A DNA stretch of 64,000 bases from Dichetophora obliterata (lineage: Eukaryota > Arthropoda > Insecta > Diptera > Sciomyzidae), in NCBI GenBank assembly GCA_963920525.1, contig OY986437.1:195691511-195755510 (forward strand), in the 5' to 3' direction. Below the pieces are notes generated by a model that saw only the letters and a program-made list of their open reading frames with translations, made no database searches and was not told the origin of the DNA. Below, one piece after another: positions 33,267 through 43,331 of this stretch (position 1 is its first letter; each line of letters starts with the position of its first letter). Position numbers and translations under genes: made by a program.

Positions 33267-34215
33267 GGGATTGACGAGCGGCTTGAGTCGTCCCTCTAGG
33301 CTTTTTCTTAGGCTGAAACTCTGTAACGAGTATATTATCAGTCCACAAATTAGAGTTTAGAACAGTTGCAAACTCTTCAGCTGGAACTGTGAGAATAAAG
33401 GAAGCATGGGAAGGTTTATTACCTATTTTTTTGCATGAATAAAATGCATTTTGACTCAACAATTTATTATGTTTGATAAAAGTCAATACATTTTCAACAG
33501 TTGTGTCGGGCTGAAGACGTGAAATAAATACATTTTTTTTCCTCGACACTGCCCTTAAGCTTGATAGATTTCTAGGCTCAATAGGAGTCAAAACTGAACT
33601 ATTAGTCAAAGAAGGAATGTTAGAAGGTGACGAGGAAGTAACTGGAGTGTTCCTGTTCAAAAGCGGTGCTGAGGGCTGCTTGGCCTGAGAAGTAGATCTA
33701 GATGATTTTCGCTTCTTATTATTTTTTTTATTTTTTCTCTTTTTTTTTGCGATAATGTGGTCTTCTGATGATAGGATTGTTTGTGTCCCTGAAGAAACAG
33801 TCTGTGACAAAGAAAGCGGGATATTTTCCGAAATGGAATTTTCATCATAGACGCTGGTACTGGGTGCGGCCCTAACTTCACTAAAAAATGTTACAATTTC
33901 TCGAAAATTGTTGTTTAATGAGTTAAGACTTTCCCCAAAAAGCTTAATTTTTGAATAAAGTTCATCTGGGGAAAGTGCCCTACACGAAGCACAGTACCAG
34001 CGAAGGCCTGATCGCTGAGATTTTAAGTCGTCAAGGCATGATTTGGATATACCGGCACAAGATGCATGAAACATCTGCTCACATGGACCAGAACAGCTGA
34101 ACATGGGGTTTAGAATGTTTTGGCTTTTGCAAAGTTCGTCCAAAGAACAAGCAACGATATTTTCTGCAGAAAAATAATCCATTTTTAATTTTTTAAAAAA
34201 AATGAGCAGATGCAA
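33256..34215 (-). CDS. LINE ORF1: PHD-like zinc finger and RRM-like protein
   Basis: The 319-codon frame encodes the nucleic-acid-binding partner of ORF2. A PHD-like zinc finger occupies about residues 23-78: C23, C29, CSGPC 41-45, H50 and C53, and WYCASC 73-78, which fits the PHD fingers reported in CR1-type ORF1 proteins. A basic, serine-rich stretch follows (KKKRKNKKNNKKRKS at about 155-170). The C-terminal RRM-like block starts near NVFISRLQPDTTVENVL. The first AUG is at 34215; the next, at residue 12 (34182), begins MDYFSAEN and may be the real start. It ends at the TGA within the frameshift signal. Confidence 0.85.
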   Translation of the reverse strand: MHLLIFFKKLKMDYFSAENIVACSLDELCKSQNILNPMFSCSGPCEQMFHASCAGISKSCLDDLKSQRSGLRWYCASCRALSPDELYSKIKLFGESLNSLNNNFREIVTFFSEVRAAPSTSVYDENSISENIPLSLSQTVSSGTQTILSSEDHIIAKKKRKNKKNNKKRKSSRSTSQAKQPSAPLLNRNTPVTSSSPSNIPSLTNSSVLTPIEPRNLSSLRAVSRKKNVFISRLQPDTTVENVLTFIKHNKLLSQNAFYSCKKIGNKPSHASFILTVPAEEFATVLNSNLWTDNILVTEFQPKKKPRGTTQAARQSQKN

Positions 34216-35365
34216 AATGTGCTTTCAGGGTTACTTTATTCAGACAGTGTGTGCACAGTTTAGTAGAAAACAAAAAACAAACAACAACACTCACTGAACT
34301 GAAGATAAACAAATCACAGCACAAAGAAGAAACTAAAAAACCGCAAGCATGCAAAAACAACAACAACACTGCATTAACTAAATAAGTTAAACAAAGTTAA
34401 AATGCAAGAATTAAACTTACACAACTTAAATGCACAATTATTATTTAAGCGAACAGTTTTATATTAATGTTGTTAGTATAGTAAATATGATATTTAAATA
34501 ATTACTATATTGAAACTATTTTAACTATTTTAATACACTCACGAATATAACAAACAAAGGCTTTTACATAACACGATAAAACACAACCGACACCAACTTA
34601 TATACGAGATCAACTATACGAACTATAGACCGATCTCAAAGTTGACTAACGTTTCAAAGCTTTTCGAAACAATCGTTAAAGATAAAATGTACTTTGCCAT
34701 AAAAAACTCAATTTGTCCAAACCTACATGGATTTGTATCTGGCAGTTCAACTACAACTAACCTGAGTGTCTTCACAAATTACTGCATCTCTTCTTTTGAA
34801 GATCGGCACCAACTTAGTGTCGTTTACTCTGACATCTCTAATGCTTTTGACAGGTTGTCACACGATTTTTTATTGCTCAAGCTTGCCAAGATTGGTTTTC
34901 ATTCCATTTTTCTATCTTGGATGAGTTCATACCTCTCAAATAGGGTTTCTTATGTTGTCATTGACAATGCAAAATCTTCGCCATTTTTAGCAGTGTCTGG
35001 GGTTCCACAAGGTAGCATCCTTGGACCATTGCTTTTTGTTGTCTTCATTAATGATGTCTCTAAATGCTTTCTTAATGCTCAATTTTTACTTTACGCGGAT
35101 GATCTTAAGGTTTTCCTTAAAGTTAAAAGTGATTGCGACGCTTCTCGTCTCCAGTCTGGTCTTAATAATGTCTTTTCCTGGTTTAAACAAAACAAATTAT
35201 CTCTTAACCTTGGAAAATGTTATGTTTTCTCTTATTACAAGCTCCACTTACCAACTATTTTTGATTATAATTTTGATAACACTAAGTTAGTCAGATTATC
35301 AGAAATTCGTGACCTCCGTGAAATTTTTGATTCTAGCTTAACTTTTAGCTCTCACTTATATACAA

Positions 35366-37498
35366 CTAGCTGAAACCCGGCGCGTTGCTGCCACTCTCCC
35401 TATTCAAACGCCCATAAAATGTTATCAGTTAAACAGCATGTCTAAATTGAGGTCAAATACTGAATTCTGAGACTGTGCGACCTATATCCACAAAGCTATT
35501 CGATATAACAAATTTGGGTTGTATAGGAAGTGCCACTCCCTGTTCATCACCGCTAATAGAATGTAATCAATTAAACTGGATGTCTACATGGAGGTCGAAT
35601 ACCGAATTCCAAAACTGTGCGACATATAACTCCAAAACTATTCGATAGCACAAATTTTGATTGTATGGGAGGTGCCACTCTCCTTTTCCCTACGCCCATA
35701 AAATTTTAGCAATGAAACTGCATGAGTACATTGAGGTCGAATACTGAATTTTGAGGCTGAGTTACCTATAACTCCAAATCTATTCGATATCGCAAATTTG
35801 GGTTAAATTGGAGGTGTCACGCCCCCCCGACAAACTCTAAAAAATTTTATCAGTAAATCTGCAAGCGTAAATTTTGGTCGAATACTGAGTTTCGACGCTG
35901 TGCGACCTTGAACTCCAAAGCTATTCGATATCACAAATTTTCGTTGTATGGGAGGTGCCACTCCCCCTTGATCAACGCTCATAAAATGTAATCAATGAAA
36001 CTGCATGTGTACATTGAGGTCCAATACTGAATTCCAAAGCTGTGAGACCTATAACCCCAATGCTATTTGATATCTCTAATTTGGGTTAAATAGGAGGTTT
36101 CACGCCCCCTTGTCGTACGCCCATAAAATGTAATTAATGAAACTGCATGTATAAATTGGGGCCGAATACTGAATTCTGACGCTGATATTCAATATCGCAA
36201 ATTTACGTTAAATGGGAGGTGCCACGCCCCTCTTACCAATGAACATACATTGAATTAATGAAACTGCATGTGTATATTGAGGTCGAATACTGAATTTCGG
36301 CGTTGTACGACTTATAACTCTAAAACTATTTGATAGCACAAAGTTGGGTTGTATGAGAAGTGCCACTCCCCTTTGCCCTACGACGACAAAATGTAAGTAT
36401 TGAAAATGCATGTATAAATTTAGGTCGAATACCGAATTCTTACGCTGTGAACCTATAACTTCAAAGCAATACGATATCGCAAATTTGGGTTGTAAGGGAG
36501 ATGTCACGCCTCCCTGTCCAACGCCCATAAAATAAAACCATTGAAACTGCATGTGTAAATTGAGGTCAAAAACTGAATTCCAAAGATGAATTCCTATAAC
36601 TTCAAAGCTATTCGATATCACAAATTTGGGTTGTATGGGAGGTGCCCCTCCCCCTTGTCCACTCCCATAAAATTTCATCATAGAAACGGCACGTCTAAAT
36701 TGTGGTCGAATACCGAATTTCTAAGCTGTGCGACCCATAACTCTAAAGCTATTCGATAACAACAATTTTTTATTTATATGTGGGAGGTAAAAGGGGGTGT
36801 GGCATTGCCCCTTAAACCATCTCGTACTCAAAGCAAAGCGTACTTACAAAATTTGAGCTCAATCGGACCAATGGTTTCGAAGTATTTTGATATTTTCTTA
36901 AAAGTAGGCGTAGATGAAGTGTGACCACGCCCATTTTTTCAAAGTTAATTATAGTTATCATACGAACTTATTTACCAAATTTTAATTTAATACGACCAAA
37001 ACCGTCTCAAATACAGCATTTTTATTGATTTGTGGGCGACAAAAGGGGGTGTGGCACAAAACATGCAAAGATACACACATGCAATTTCTTATGTGCACCC
37101 TCCACACAGACCCCAATCACCCCTGAAAATTTCATTGAAATCGGGCAAGCCGTCTAGGAGGAGTATGCGAACAGGAAGTTTTGCCACTTAATTTTATATA
37201 TATAGATATCAAAACAGTGGGCGCAAAAGTGGCCGTGGTCAATTTTTCTTTCAGTAAACACTTAAATTGGATTACTACGAACATTTGAAAAAAAATTATC
37301 CAAATCGGTCCAGCCGTTTTCCGATTTTAGATAAATCAAAAAAGTGGGCGCAAAATTGGGCGTGGTCAATTTTTCTTTCCTTAAAAACCTAACTTGGACT
37401 AAAACGAACATTTAAAAAAAAAATTATCCAAATCGGTTCGGCCGATCTCGAGTTATGGGATTACATCGCATTCGGACACTTTCTTTTATATATATAGA
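35366..37498 (-). mobile_element. Helitron composite in the LINE
   Basis: On the minus strand, the 3' terminus is CCGGGTTTCAGCTAG ending at 35366, followed by T. A first 5' terminus, TCTATATATATAAAATT, lies at 37206. A second 5' terminus, TCTATATATATAAAAGAAAG, of another family lies at 37498. Both are preceded by A, giving the Helitron A^T insertion rule with no duplication. The LINE frame is exactly restored when 35366-37498 is removed. Either one Helitron inserted next to the 5' remnant of another, or a chimera with two 5' ends transposed. No Rep/helicase is encoded. Confidence 0.8.
35480..36790 (-). repeat. ~140-bp tandem cassette, about 10 copies
   Basis: Variants of CTATTCGATATCACAAATTT recur roughly every 130-150 bp (near 35508, 35638, 35780, 35920, 36062, 36190, 36330, 36465, 36607, 36750). 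Each is followed by GGGTTGTATGGGAGGTGCCA, a C-rich stretch, CCCATAAAAT and GAAACTGCATGTGTA...GAGGTCGAATAC. The same cassette in the opposite orientation fills 55430-56050. The 157-codon frame at 36208-36681 is a by-product of the repeat. Confidence 0.8.
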
Positions 37499-38053
37499 TT
37501 ATCCCCAAAGCATATTCACTTTTAGCGTTTCTTAGGCGAAACAGTGTTGGGTTTGTTGACCCTTACACACTAAAAACATTATATACTTCCCTTGTTAGAT
37601 CAAGCCTTGAATACGCTTCATTTATTTGGAGTCCTTTTTACTCGATACATATTGCTAGACTGGAAAAAGTTCAAAAAAGATTCTTAAAATTTGCTTTGCG
37701 CTCTTTTATTTTTCCTGAACCTCTTCACTCATATAGGACACGTCGGTTGCTTATTTGTCTATCATCTCTCGAAGATAGAAGACTCCTGCATATTATCATG
37801 TTTATTTATGATCTGATTAATGGAAATGTTATTTGTGAAAACTTAATTAATATCATTTAATATTTCGCAAAAGTCGTTACGGAGCTCGAATTATTTTTAC
37901 ATTAGCTGTCATAGAACTAATTATGCCACTAATGAGCCAATTAATAGAGCTCTTATAGCTTTAAACAGTATCTATAATAATAACTTACTCGATTTTTCTA
38001 TGCCCAAAGTTGCTTTTAAAACCACTATTACACTGTTGTTAAATATAAACTAG

Positions 38054-38307
38054 TTTTAATCTTTATTTTTATTACTTATTAAATTATGTTTGCTTAGTCT
38101 GTAAGGATATTATCCATAGACGTTAACAAATAAATAAACTGTATCTATCAAGCCTAAAGATGCTTTTTAAAACCACTATTACACTATTGTTAAATATAAA
38201 CTAGTTTGTTATACTTTATATATGTTATTTATTAAATTACTATTGCTTAGTCTGTAAGGATTATTATCCATAGACGTTAACAAATAAATAAATAAATAAA
38301 TAAATAG
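38054..38307 (+). repeat. Duplicated LINE 3' end with AAATA tail
   Basis: The LINE 3' region (TTATTAAATTA, TGCTTAGTCTGTAAGGA, TATCCATAGACGTTAACAA) occurs twice, ending near 38135 and near 38305. The second copy restarts at AAGATGCTTTTTAAAACCAC, inside the ORF2 C-terminus, and ends in about six AAATA repeats. A second, heavily 5'-truncated copy probably inserted at the tail of the first. Confidence 0.75.
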
Positions 38308-39433
38308 TGGAAAAAGCGATGAGTTTTTGAGAGGAATTTCATACGAAAAAGAATCAAAGGCAACCCGTTTCGGATAAAGTATTCGAAAAAGCGAGTCCGT
38401 CATTAATTCGCAACGGATCTGCATGGCACACTGGGAGATTTCTATGTGTAACTTTTTGGTATTAGTGTAGGTATACATATTTTGGTGAGGTTGGACTTAC
38501 AAAATATTCGTACAAACAATAATGAAGCTAAAACAACAATCAATATAAATGCTATCAGTATTGTTTTTGTTCGTTGAACAAATAGCATGTACAACAAACG
38601 TACTTTTATTCAAAAATAATTCCATTCAAGCAATAAGAAATCATACAACTACTCTACATGAAATTCAAAAAATCTTTTAAAATATTCGAATTTTCAAACA
38701 GTCTTGAAATTGTCTATGCCAAAAAATATTGCAATGTAAATGTGTCTGTCATTATTTTATCTGCTTAGTAATTGATTTATTCCGTGGTTTGTAAGGTTAA
38801 TGCAATAAAACCTACGTTACTCTCTTTTCATCCCAACGCACAGCTGTTTTTGAAGCTACAAAGGAACACGCCTCAAAAGTGTGCAGCATTTTGTGGCAAA
38901 ACCAAAGCAACAATTTGCTTGCATCCAAGTCAATCAACAAACGAACTGCTTGCAAGAAAATGATTTAATATTTTTTAAAAATAGCAATTAAAGACAAACC
39001 ATTGGTATTGGATGCATATCACCGCTGACTTTGTGGTCGGAATCGAAAAGATTTTTCATATGTTCATTAATAATTTTCAGATATATTTTACTTTTTAAGC
39101 AGGAAATGGAGAAAAACGCCAAATTTTATCAAAAATTGCGATTTAAGCCAGTACCTAATACAATGACTTGTACGTTATCAAATATATATAAAAATTGTGA
39201 ATACATGAACCATCTATACTCAATTATGATAAGAATAGTGAAAATTTCACATAAATCCGTTCAGAACTATAGCCGCACCCTATTTTTACTTAATGAAGTC
39301 CGCCCATGAAATACAAAAAACAGTTTTATTAGTGGCATTGAAGAGAGCATGTATAATTTACCAATTAAGGTGAGCAACACTCAAATTTGGTTGCGTTTTA
39401 TGTACCATTATAATCATGGTATGACTACAAAAG
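38308..39433. other. Intergenic, no gene recognised
   Basis: Short frames at 38772-38963 and 39031-39309 show no domain. The phrase ACTATAGCCGCAC occurs near 39264 and again near 39671. No element borders were found. Confidence 0.35.
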
Positions 39434-39608
39434 GTAGTGTTAGGGCGAGTGTGCTCTCGTTTTTAGTGACCAAAACTGTCAAAAGCAGCCATTTTTACAT
39501 TTTGCCTATTTTTGCTTTCTGATCCCATTCTCATCGGTTGCAGATTTTGTATGAGCTTTCAACTTTGTTTTGACAGTTCCGGTCACTGGCTCTTCGCCCT
39601 AACACTAC
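39434..39608. mobile_element. MITE, ~175 bp
   Basis: Inverted ends GTAGTGTTAGGGCGA match perfectly for 15 bp. A second inner block, AGTGACC...AACTGTCAAAA, is also inverted. The target duplication is unclear. Confidence 0.55.
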
Positions 39609-39840
39609 TTTGTCTAATTATACAATTTTCCAGAATTTTCTATTTTTTTGCTGATACATACTATAACTATAGCCGCACTCCGATTTGTTTCAGTTCTTTG
39701 CAAGCTGTTGCTCTTGATGTACAAATTTTTCAACAAGTTAAAGTTTTTTTTTAATTTATGACATAGTTGTTTGCAATGCCTCTTCGTAAATATTTAACCA
39801 ACTTGAAAAAAGGCGTCGATTGAGAAAATAGAGAAAAAGC

Positions 39841-40140
39841 TTGAGAAGGTGTCGATATTCGGGAAAAATTAATCGATTAGACCAAGTAGTTCGGATTTTT
39901 TTTAAAGATTCAACTAATTGCGTGAAAAATAAGAAAGGCGGAAGGAAATTAAAGCGTTTTTTGCGTGATAAGTGCAAAATTATTAATGCAGCTGGCAACT
40001 TTATAAAGAGCGGAGCACATACAGCAAGTGCCTGTTGGTTAACTGTCTCAAAATAGACCGTTAATCGGGTCTTAAAAAATTCTACCGACATTGTTCGACA
40101 GGAATTAGAGTCAATGGGCCTAGTCAATAAGCTAGCAAAT
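39841..40140 (+). pseudogene. Possible transposase helix-turn-helix remnant
   Basis: The frame reads basic blocks (NKKGGRKLKRFLRDKCKII) followed, after one stop at 40054-40056, by TVNRVLKNSTDIVRQELESM. This vaguely resembles the N-terminal DNA-binding region of Tc1-type transposases (GRKRKL...T..RVL). No catalytic motifs or TIRs support it. It could be chance. Confidence 0.2.
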
Positions 40141-40656
40141 TTTAAGTTTTAAACCAGTTTTGAGATGAATAAAATTTAAGTTAAAGCTACTGCTTTTGCA
40201 GCGTTTGCTGAAAATAGGTGTGAATAATAATAACTAGTACGAACTTAAAATTACTAGTATTAACTTGAATTTTTTCTAAGCATGTCATTGAGGCGCTGGA
40301 AATAAGATTATTGTTGGTATACTGGTCAAAAAGTGCGTTGTTTGGATTTATTTATATATGGCTGCATATATGAACGTTCGGCAAAGAAAACAAAATATCG
40401 TGTGAGGACACACTGCCATCCAGCACACTATTCTTTGCAGGCGCGGATACAAGGGGGGTAAAGGGGGTAATTACCCCCCCAAGAACTTTTAAATACTTTA
40501 CTTTTTAATATTTTATTTGAAGTAAATAATTGTACCCACAACTTAAGAGTACTTTTATGTATACATAAGCGATTCTAAAGGCGTTTTTTGAAAGAATACT
40601 ACAAAAAAAAAAAATGGTCAGAGGTATTGATATAAAGTTTTTTTATTGATTTCAAC

Positions 40657-40896
40657 AATTGAAGCATAATCGCGAATAACGTTGTAGACGACATTTTTTT
40701 TTTGCGAATAACTGTGAGAATCACTCTCTTATATTATATATAAACAGAACTGAGTAAGCAGTTGAGCAGTTTGGGGTATTTTTATCGCATACTAAAAAAA
40801 GTTAATAAAAATGAATAAAAGTGCTTGTAAAATAAATACAAGTGAACAATTACAATTTTGTCGTTTACAACGTTATTCGCGAGAGCGCTTCAATTA
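40657..40896. mobile_element. MITE nested in hAT
   Basis: About 36-bp inverted ends share AATTGAAGC, TCGCGAATAACGTTGTA and ACGAC. The middle holds TATATATAAACAG and an ATG-started frame of about 50 codons that is probably not a gene. Confidence 0.6.
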
Positions 40897-41045
40897 TTAT
40901 AGTACTTTAAAAAAAATTTGTTTTTTTTTGTTTTGTGACGTCATTTGTGTGTACGTGGCGTTTTTATGAAGCGATGCGAGAAGAGTAGGACCACTTTGCT
41001 TGCAAAATAACATGATCTGTAATCACCTGAAAAAAATATGTATAC

Positions 41046-41679
41046 TTGAGTTTAGGTATATCAATTAATAAACCTCGTATTGCTGGAAGACAGGGTCATC
41101 GTTGTAATGTCAGCGTTTCAACACCAGAAGACTACTTTCGAATTTCCATATTTATACCATTACTAGATGATATCATTGCTGATATGGCGGCTCGTTTCAA
41201 CGAAAAGTTTTTCCAAAAACTATATGTAAACGAAATCCTGCCAAACATAATTGATAAACACTACAATGAAAAGCTAATCAATTTGAGTGTTAACATTTCT
41301 AAGATAATAATTCCATTTTGTGACGGTAATAAGGAACTAATTCCAATTCAATTATTTCATGAACTTCAAATTTGGCAGTGTAAATGGGAGAGCGAAACTA
41401 AGGTTAATGATATCAACACCGTTTTTACTCTTTGTGACAATGACATTTTTCCACTAATTTCTAAAACGTTTGCTATCTTTGCCACGCTTCCTATCAGTGT
41501 AGCAACAGCTGAGCGAAGTTTTTCTACACTGCGACCGATGGTTACCTTCAACTATGCAGCAAGAACGATTGAATGGACTCGCATTATTGCATATTCATAG
41601 AGACATTAAAATAAATATTAACGAAGTTATTGATAACTTTGCCGCAAAAAAGAAGCGCTGCGATGATTTTGTCATATAA
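41046..41679 (+). pseudogene. hAT transposase, C-terminal dimerisation region
   Basis: The frame includes LPISVATAERSFSTLR, the hallmark of the hAT C-terminal dimerisation domain found in the ZMYM/THAP-like insect and vertebrate hAT group (family knowledge). A frame change near 41570 separates it from NGLALLHIHRDIKINI...CDDFVI, which ends at TAA 41677-41679. The upstream catalytic domain is mostly deleted: only about 120 residues precede the motif. Nonfunctional. Confidence 0.85.
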
Positions 41680-42334
41680 TTTTGTCTCTATCTAATGACT
41701 ATCTAATAATCAGTATACATTTTGTATTGTTCATTTATTTTTCAAAGTGTACCATATCATAGTCGTAACGTCAGAACAATAAGTTTCAAATTCCTTTATT
41801 TTTTTTATTGAAAACTACTATGTTTTTTCATTGCACATATTTGAAAATATAATTGTGCAATGTTTTTTAATGGAATAAATGTGAAAAATTTTAATAAATC
41901 AACCTTAATTCCAAAATTAGTCAAATTTAGAGTTTTTATTTACTTTTCGCTAAGATATTCCAGAAAAAGGGAAATATAAATAAATACGGAAATGTGCGTG
42001 TATGTGTCTGGGAAAATTGCTTCTTACACAATTCGATAATTTCAATTCAAAAAGTACAATTTTTTTATTTGTAAAAAGACAACATTTTCTCAAATCGAAA
42101 ATGTGTGACTTTGGTAGTTTACCCCCCCCAAGATTTTTTCCAGATCCGCCGCTGATTCTTTGTTATGTACAAGGTTAGAAATCTTGTACTAAAATTTAAA
42201 CTTTTATGTACTACATATAAGTCAACACCAGCTTTGGCTTCAAATCTAGTATTTGCAAAATACTAAAATATGGTTTTAATACAGCTTGGTTGCAACTTTA
42301 GTACAGCCTTGGATTAAAATATAAAAATAAAAAA

Positions 42335-42415
42335 TAACAACCACCGCGAATTCGAACGCACTACATTCAATTTGTAAACTCAAGACTCTAACCACCAGGC
42401 TATTGGCCTATGCAT
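42335..42415 (-). repeat. tRNA-derived SINE or tRNA pseudogene
   Basis: On the minus strand an A-box-like TAGCCTGGTGG (42402-42392), a D-arm-like GTTAGAGTCTTGAG and a B-box-like GTTCGAATTC (42357-42348) occur about 45 bp apart. T runs that could end Pol III transcription follow at about 42335-42320. Spacing and order fit a tRNA head. I cannot fold a complete cloverleaf confidently and assign no isotype. Confidence 0.45.
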
Positions 42416-42667
42416 AACAACATTGCCTAGCGATAGACAAACATATGAACCGAGTCGCCTTATATTGCGTCGCATCATTGCCAGAATAACTTTTTACGGA
42501 CCTTAATCCAAATTTAGTATGCAAAAGCACTAGCATTTGGTATAAATTGTAATAAAAAAAGGAATACAGAATTGTAGTTAAATTAAAACCAAAATTGCTA
42601 AAATTGAAACCAAAAATTCTGTAATATTTATTTTGGTTTAAATTCTAATACAAAAGAGTTTTAATTA

Positions 42668-42960
42668 CAGTGGCTCACAACAAAAGTCGGGCAGGCATTT
42701 CTTAGCACTTCCGCATTGGTTTCAAAAATGAAAATGTAAGAAGAAACTTGGAGTAAATATTTTTTTCAAAACATTATTTATTGGTGAGCAAAATTAAACA
42801 GAAACATAGTTGAAAATTAGAACATAACGGTAAACAAAATTAAATCAAACCAAAGCTTTAAAAACGAGCTCACATTAAAAGTCTGGCAGATAGGGAATTC
42901 AATGCTAAAGCTAAGGATTTAATATTTTGTTGCCAATCCTTTTTCTTTTATGACTGCCTG
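42668..42960 (-). mobile_element. Truncated Tc1 copy (one end plus transposase tail)
   Basis: TA followed by CAGTGGCTCACAACAAAAGT opens the element at 42668. A direct inner copy, GCTCACATTAAAAGTCTGGC, lies about 200 bp inward, giving IR/DR spacing. On the minus strand the last codons of a Tc1 transposase are readable (AVIKEKGLATKY, stop at 42919-42921). The rest is lost where LINE sequence begins near 42962. Confidence 0.7.
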
Positions 42961-43331
42961 CTATTGATACAAATTTTTATTATAAAATTGATATAAATTG
43001 ATACAAATTCTCACCTCTGTGTCATGGGTGATTTTTATATTTCGGAAATTATCAGGACATTTATTGCCGGCTATTTAACTCTAAAACATATAAATCAGAC
43101 ACAAGAAATACATTTTGTAGACAGTCTAGCTAGTATTGGCTTACAGAAAATTAATTGTATTTTTAATAGCATAATTAAATTGTTAGACATTATCTATATT
43201 AGTTCAAATATTAAATTTAATATCACTGAATGTCTTTTTCCCATCTCTAAACCTTGTATGCATCATCAGCCGCTCGTAATAGATTTAGAATTTTATGAAT
43301 ATTTTGGAAGTTTTTCAAAAAACAAATTGCA

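Larger units (their letters stand above)
29831..34620 (-). mobile_element. Full-length CR1/Jockey-group LINE
   Basis: A minus-strand element with 5' region (34216-34620), ORF1, ORF2, 3' region and a short A tail, seen as eight T at 29831-29838. It is flanked by the 6-bp duplication AACTAT (29825-29830 and 34621-34626) inside the older LINE. Both frames are intact apart from the designed -1 shift. The ORF1 zinc finger and ORF2 organisation fit CR1-like LINEs; the A tail is more Jockey-like, so the clade is left open. This is the youngest-looking coding element in the window. Confidence 0.9.
34621..38053 (+). pseudogene. LINE ORF2, reverse transcriptase part, split by Helitrons
   Basis: This continues 28228-29830. 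NYRPISKLTN opens the reverse transcriptase at 34621, followed by SDISNAFDRL, SGVPQGSILGPLL and the catalytic YADD (near 35093-35104). The frame stops at 35365, where Helitron sequence begins. It resumes at 37499 with IPKAYSLLAFLRRNS and SSLEYASFIWSP. A stop and frame change occur near 37860; the last part (CHRTNYATNEPINRAL) ends at TAG 38051-38053. Joined across the insertion, HLYTIIPKAYSLLAF has the same length as the matching stretch of the intact ORF2. Confidence 0.88.
27750..38307 (+). mobile_element. Old CR1/Jockey-group LINE copy, split by two insertions
   Basis: This plus-strand LINE retains the 3' part of ORF1 (27770-28230), ORF2 in pieces (28228-29830, 34621-35365, 37499-38053) and a 3' end with an (AAATA)n tail. 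The reading frame resumes exactly across both insertions. At 29825-29830/34621-34626 the Asn-Tyr codons of the NYRPIS motif are duplicated around a younger LINE. At 35365/37499 the frame is restored when the Helitron block is removed. It is 5' truncated, lacking the ORF1 zinc finger. Confidence 0.9.
40438..42154 (+). mobile_element. hAT element with transposase remnant
   Basis: Ends CAGGCGCGGAT and (opposite strand) CAGCGGCGGAT match at 9 of 11. They are flanked by the perfect 8-bp duplication ATTCTTTG (40430-40437 and 42155-42162). GGGGGGTAA/TTACCCCCC blocks lie just inside both ends. The plus strand encodes a C-terminal piece of a hAT transposase, so this is an internally deleted derivative of an autonomous element. 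Confidence 0.88.

Noticed and set aside
36208..36681. 157-codon minus-strand frame with repeated GVAPPIQPKF-type peptides
   Set aside because: It is produced by the ~140-bp tandem cassette of the Helitron; the matching plus-strand frames at 55433-55823 come from the same cassette.
39756..40127. 123-codon minus-strand frame
   Set aside because: No domain recognised; the opposite strand gives a slightly better transposase-like reading, so this is probably its shadow.
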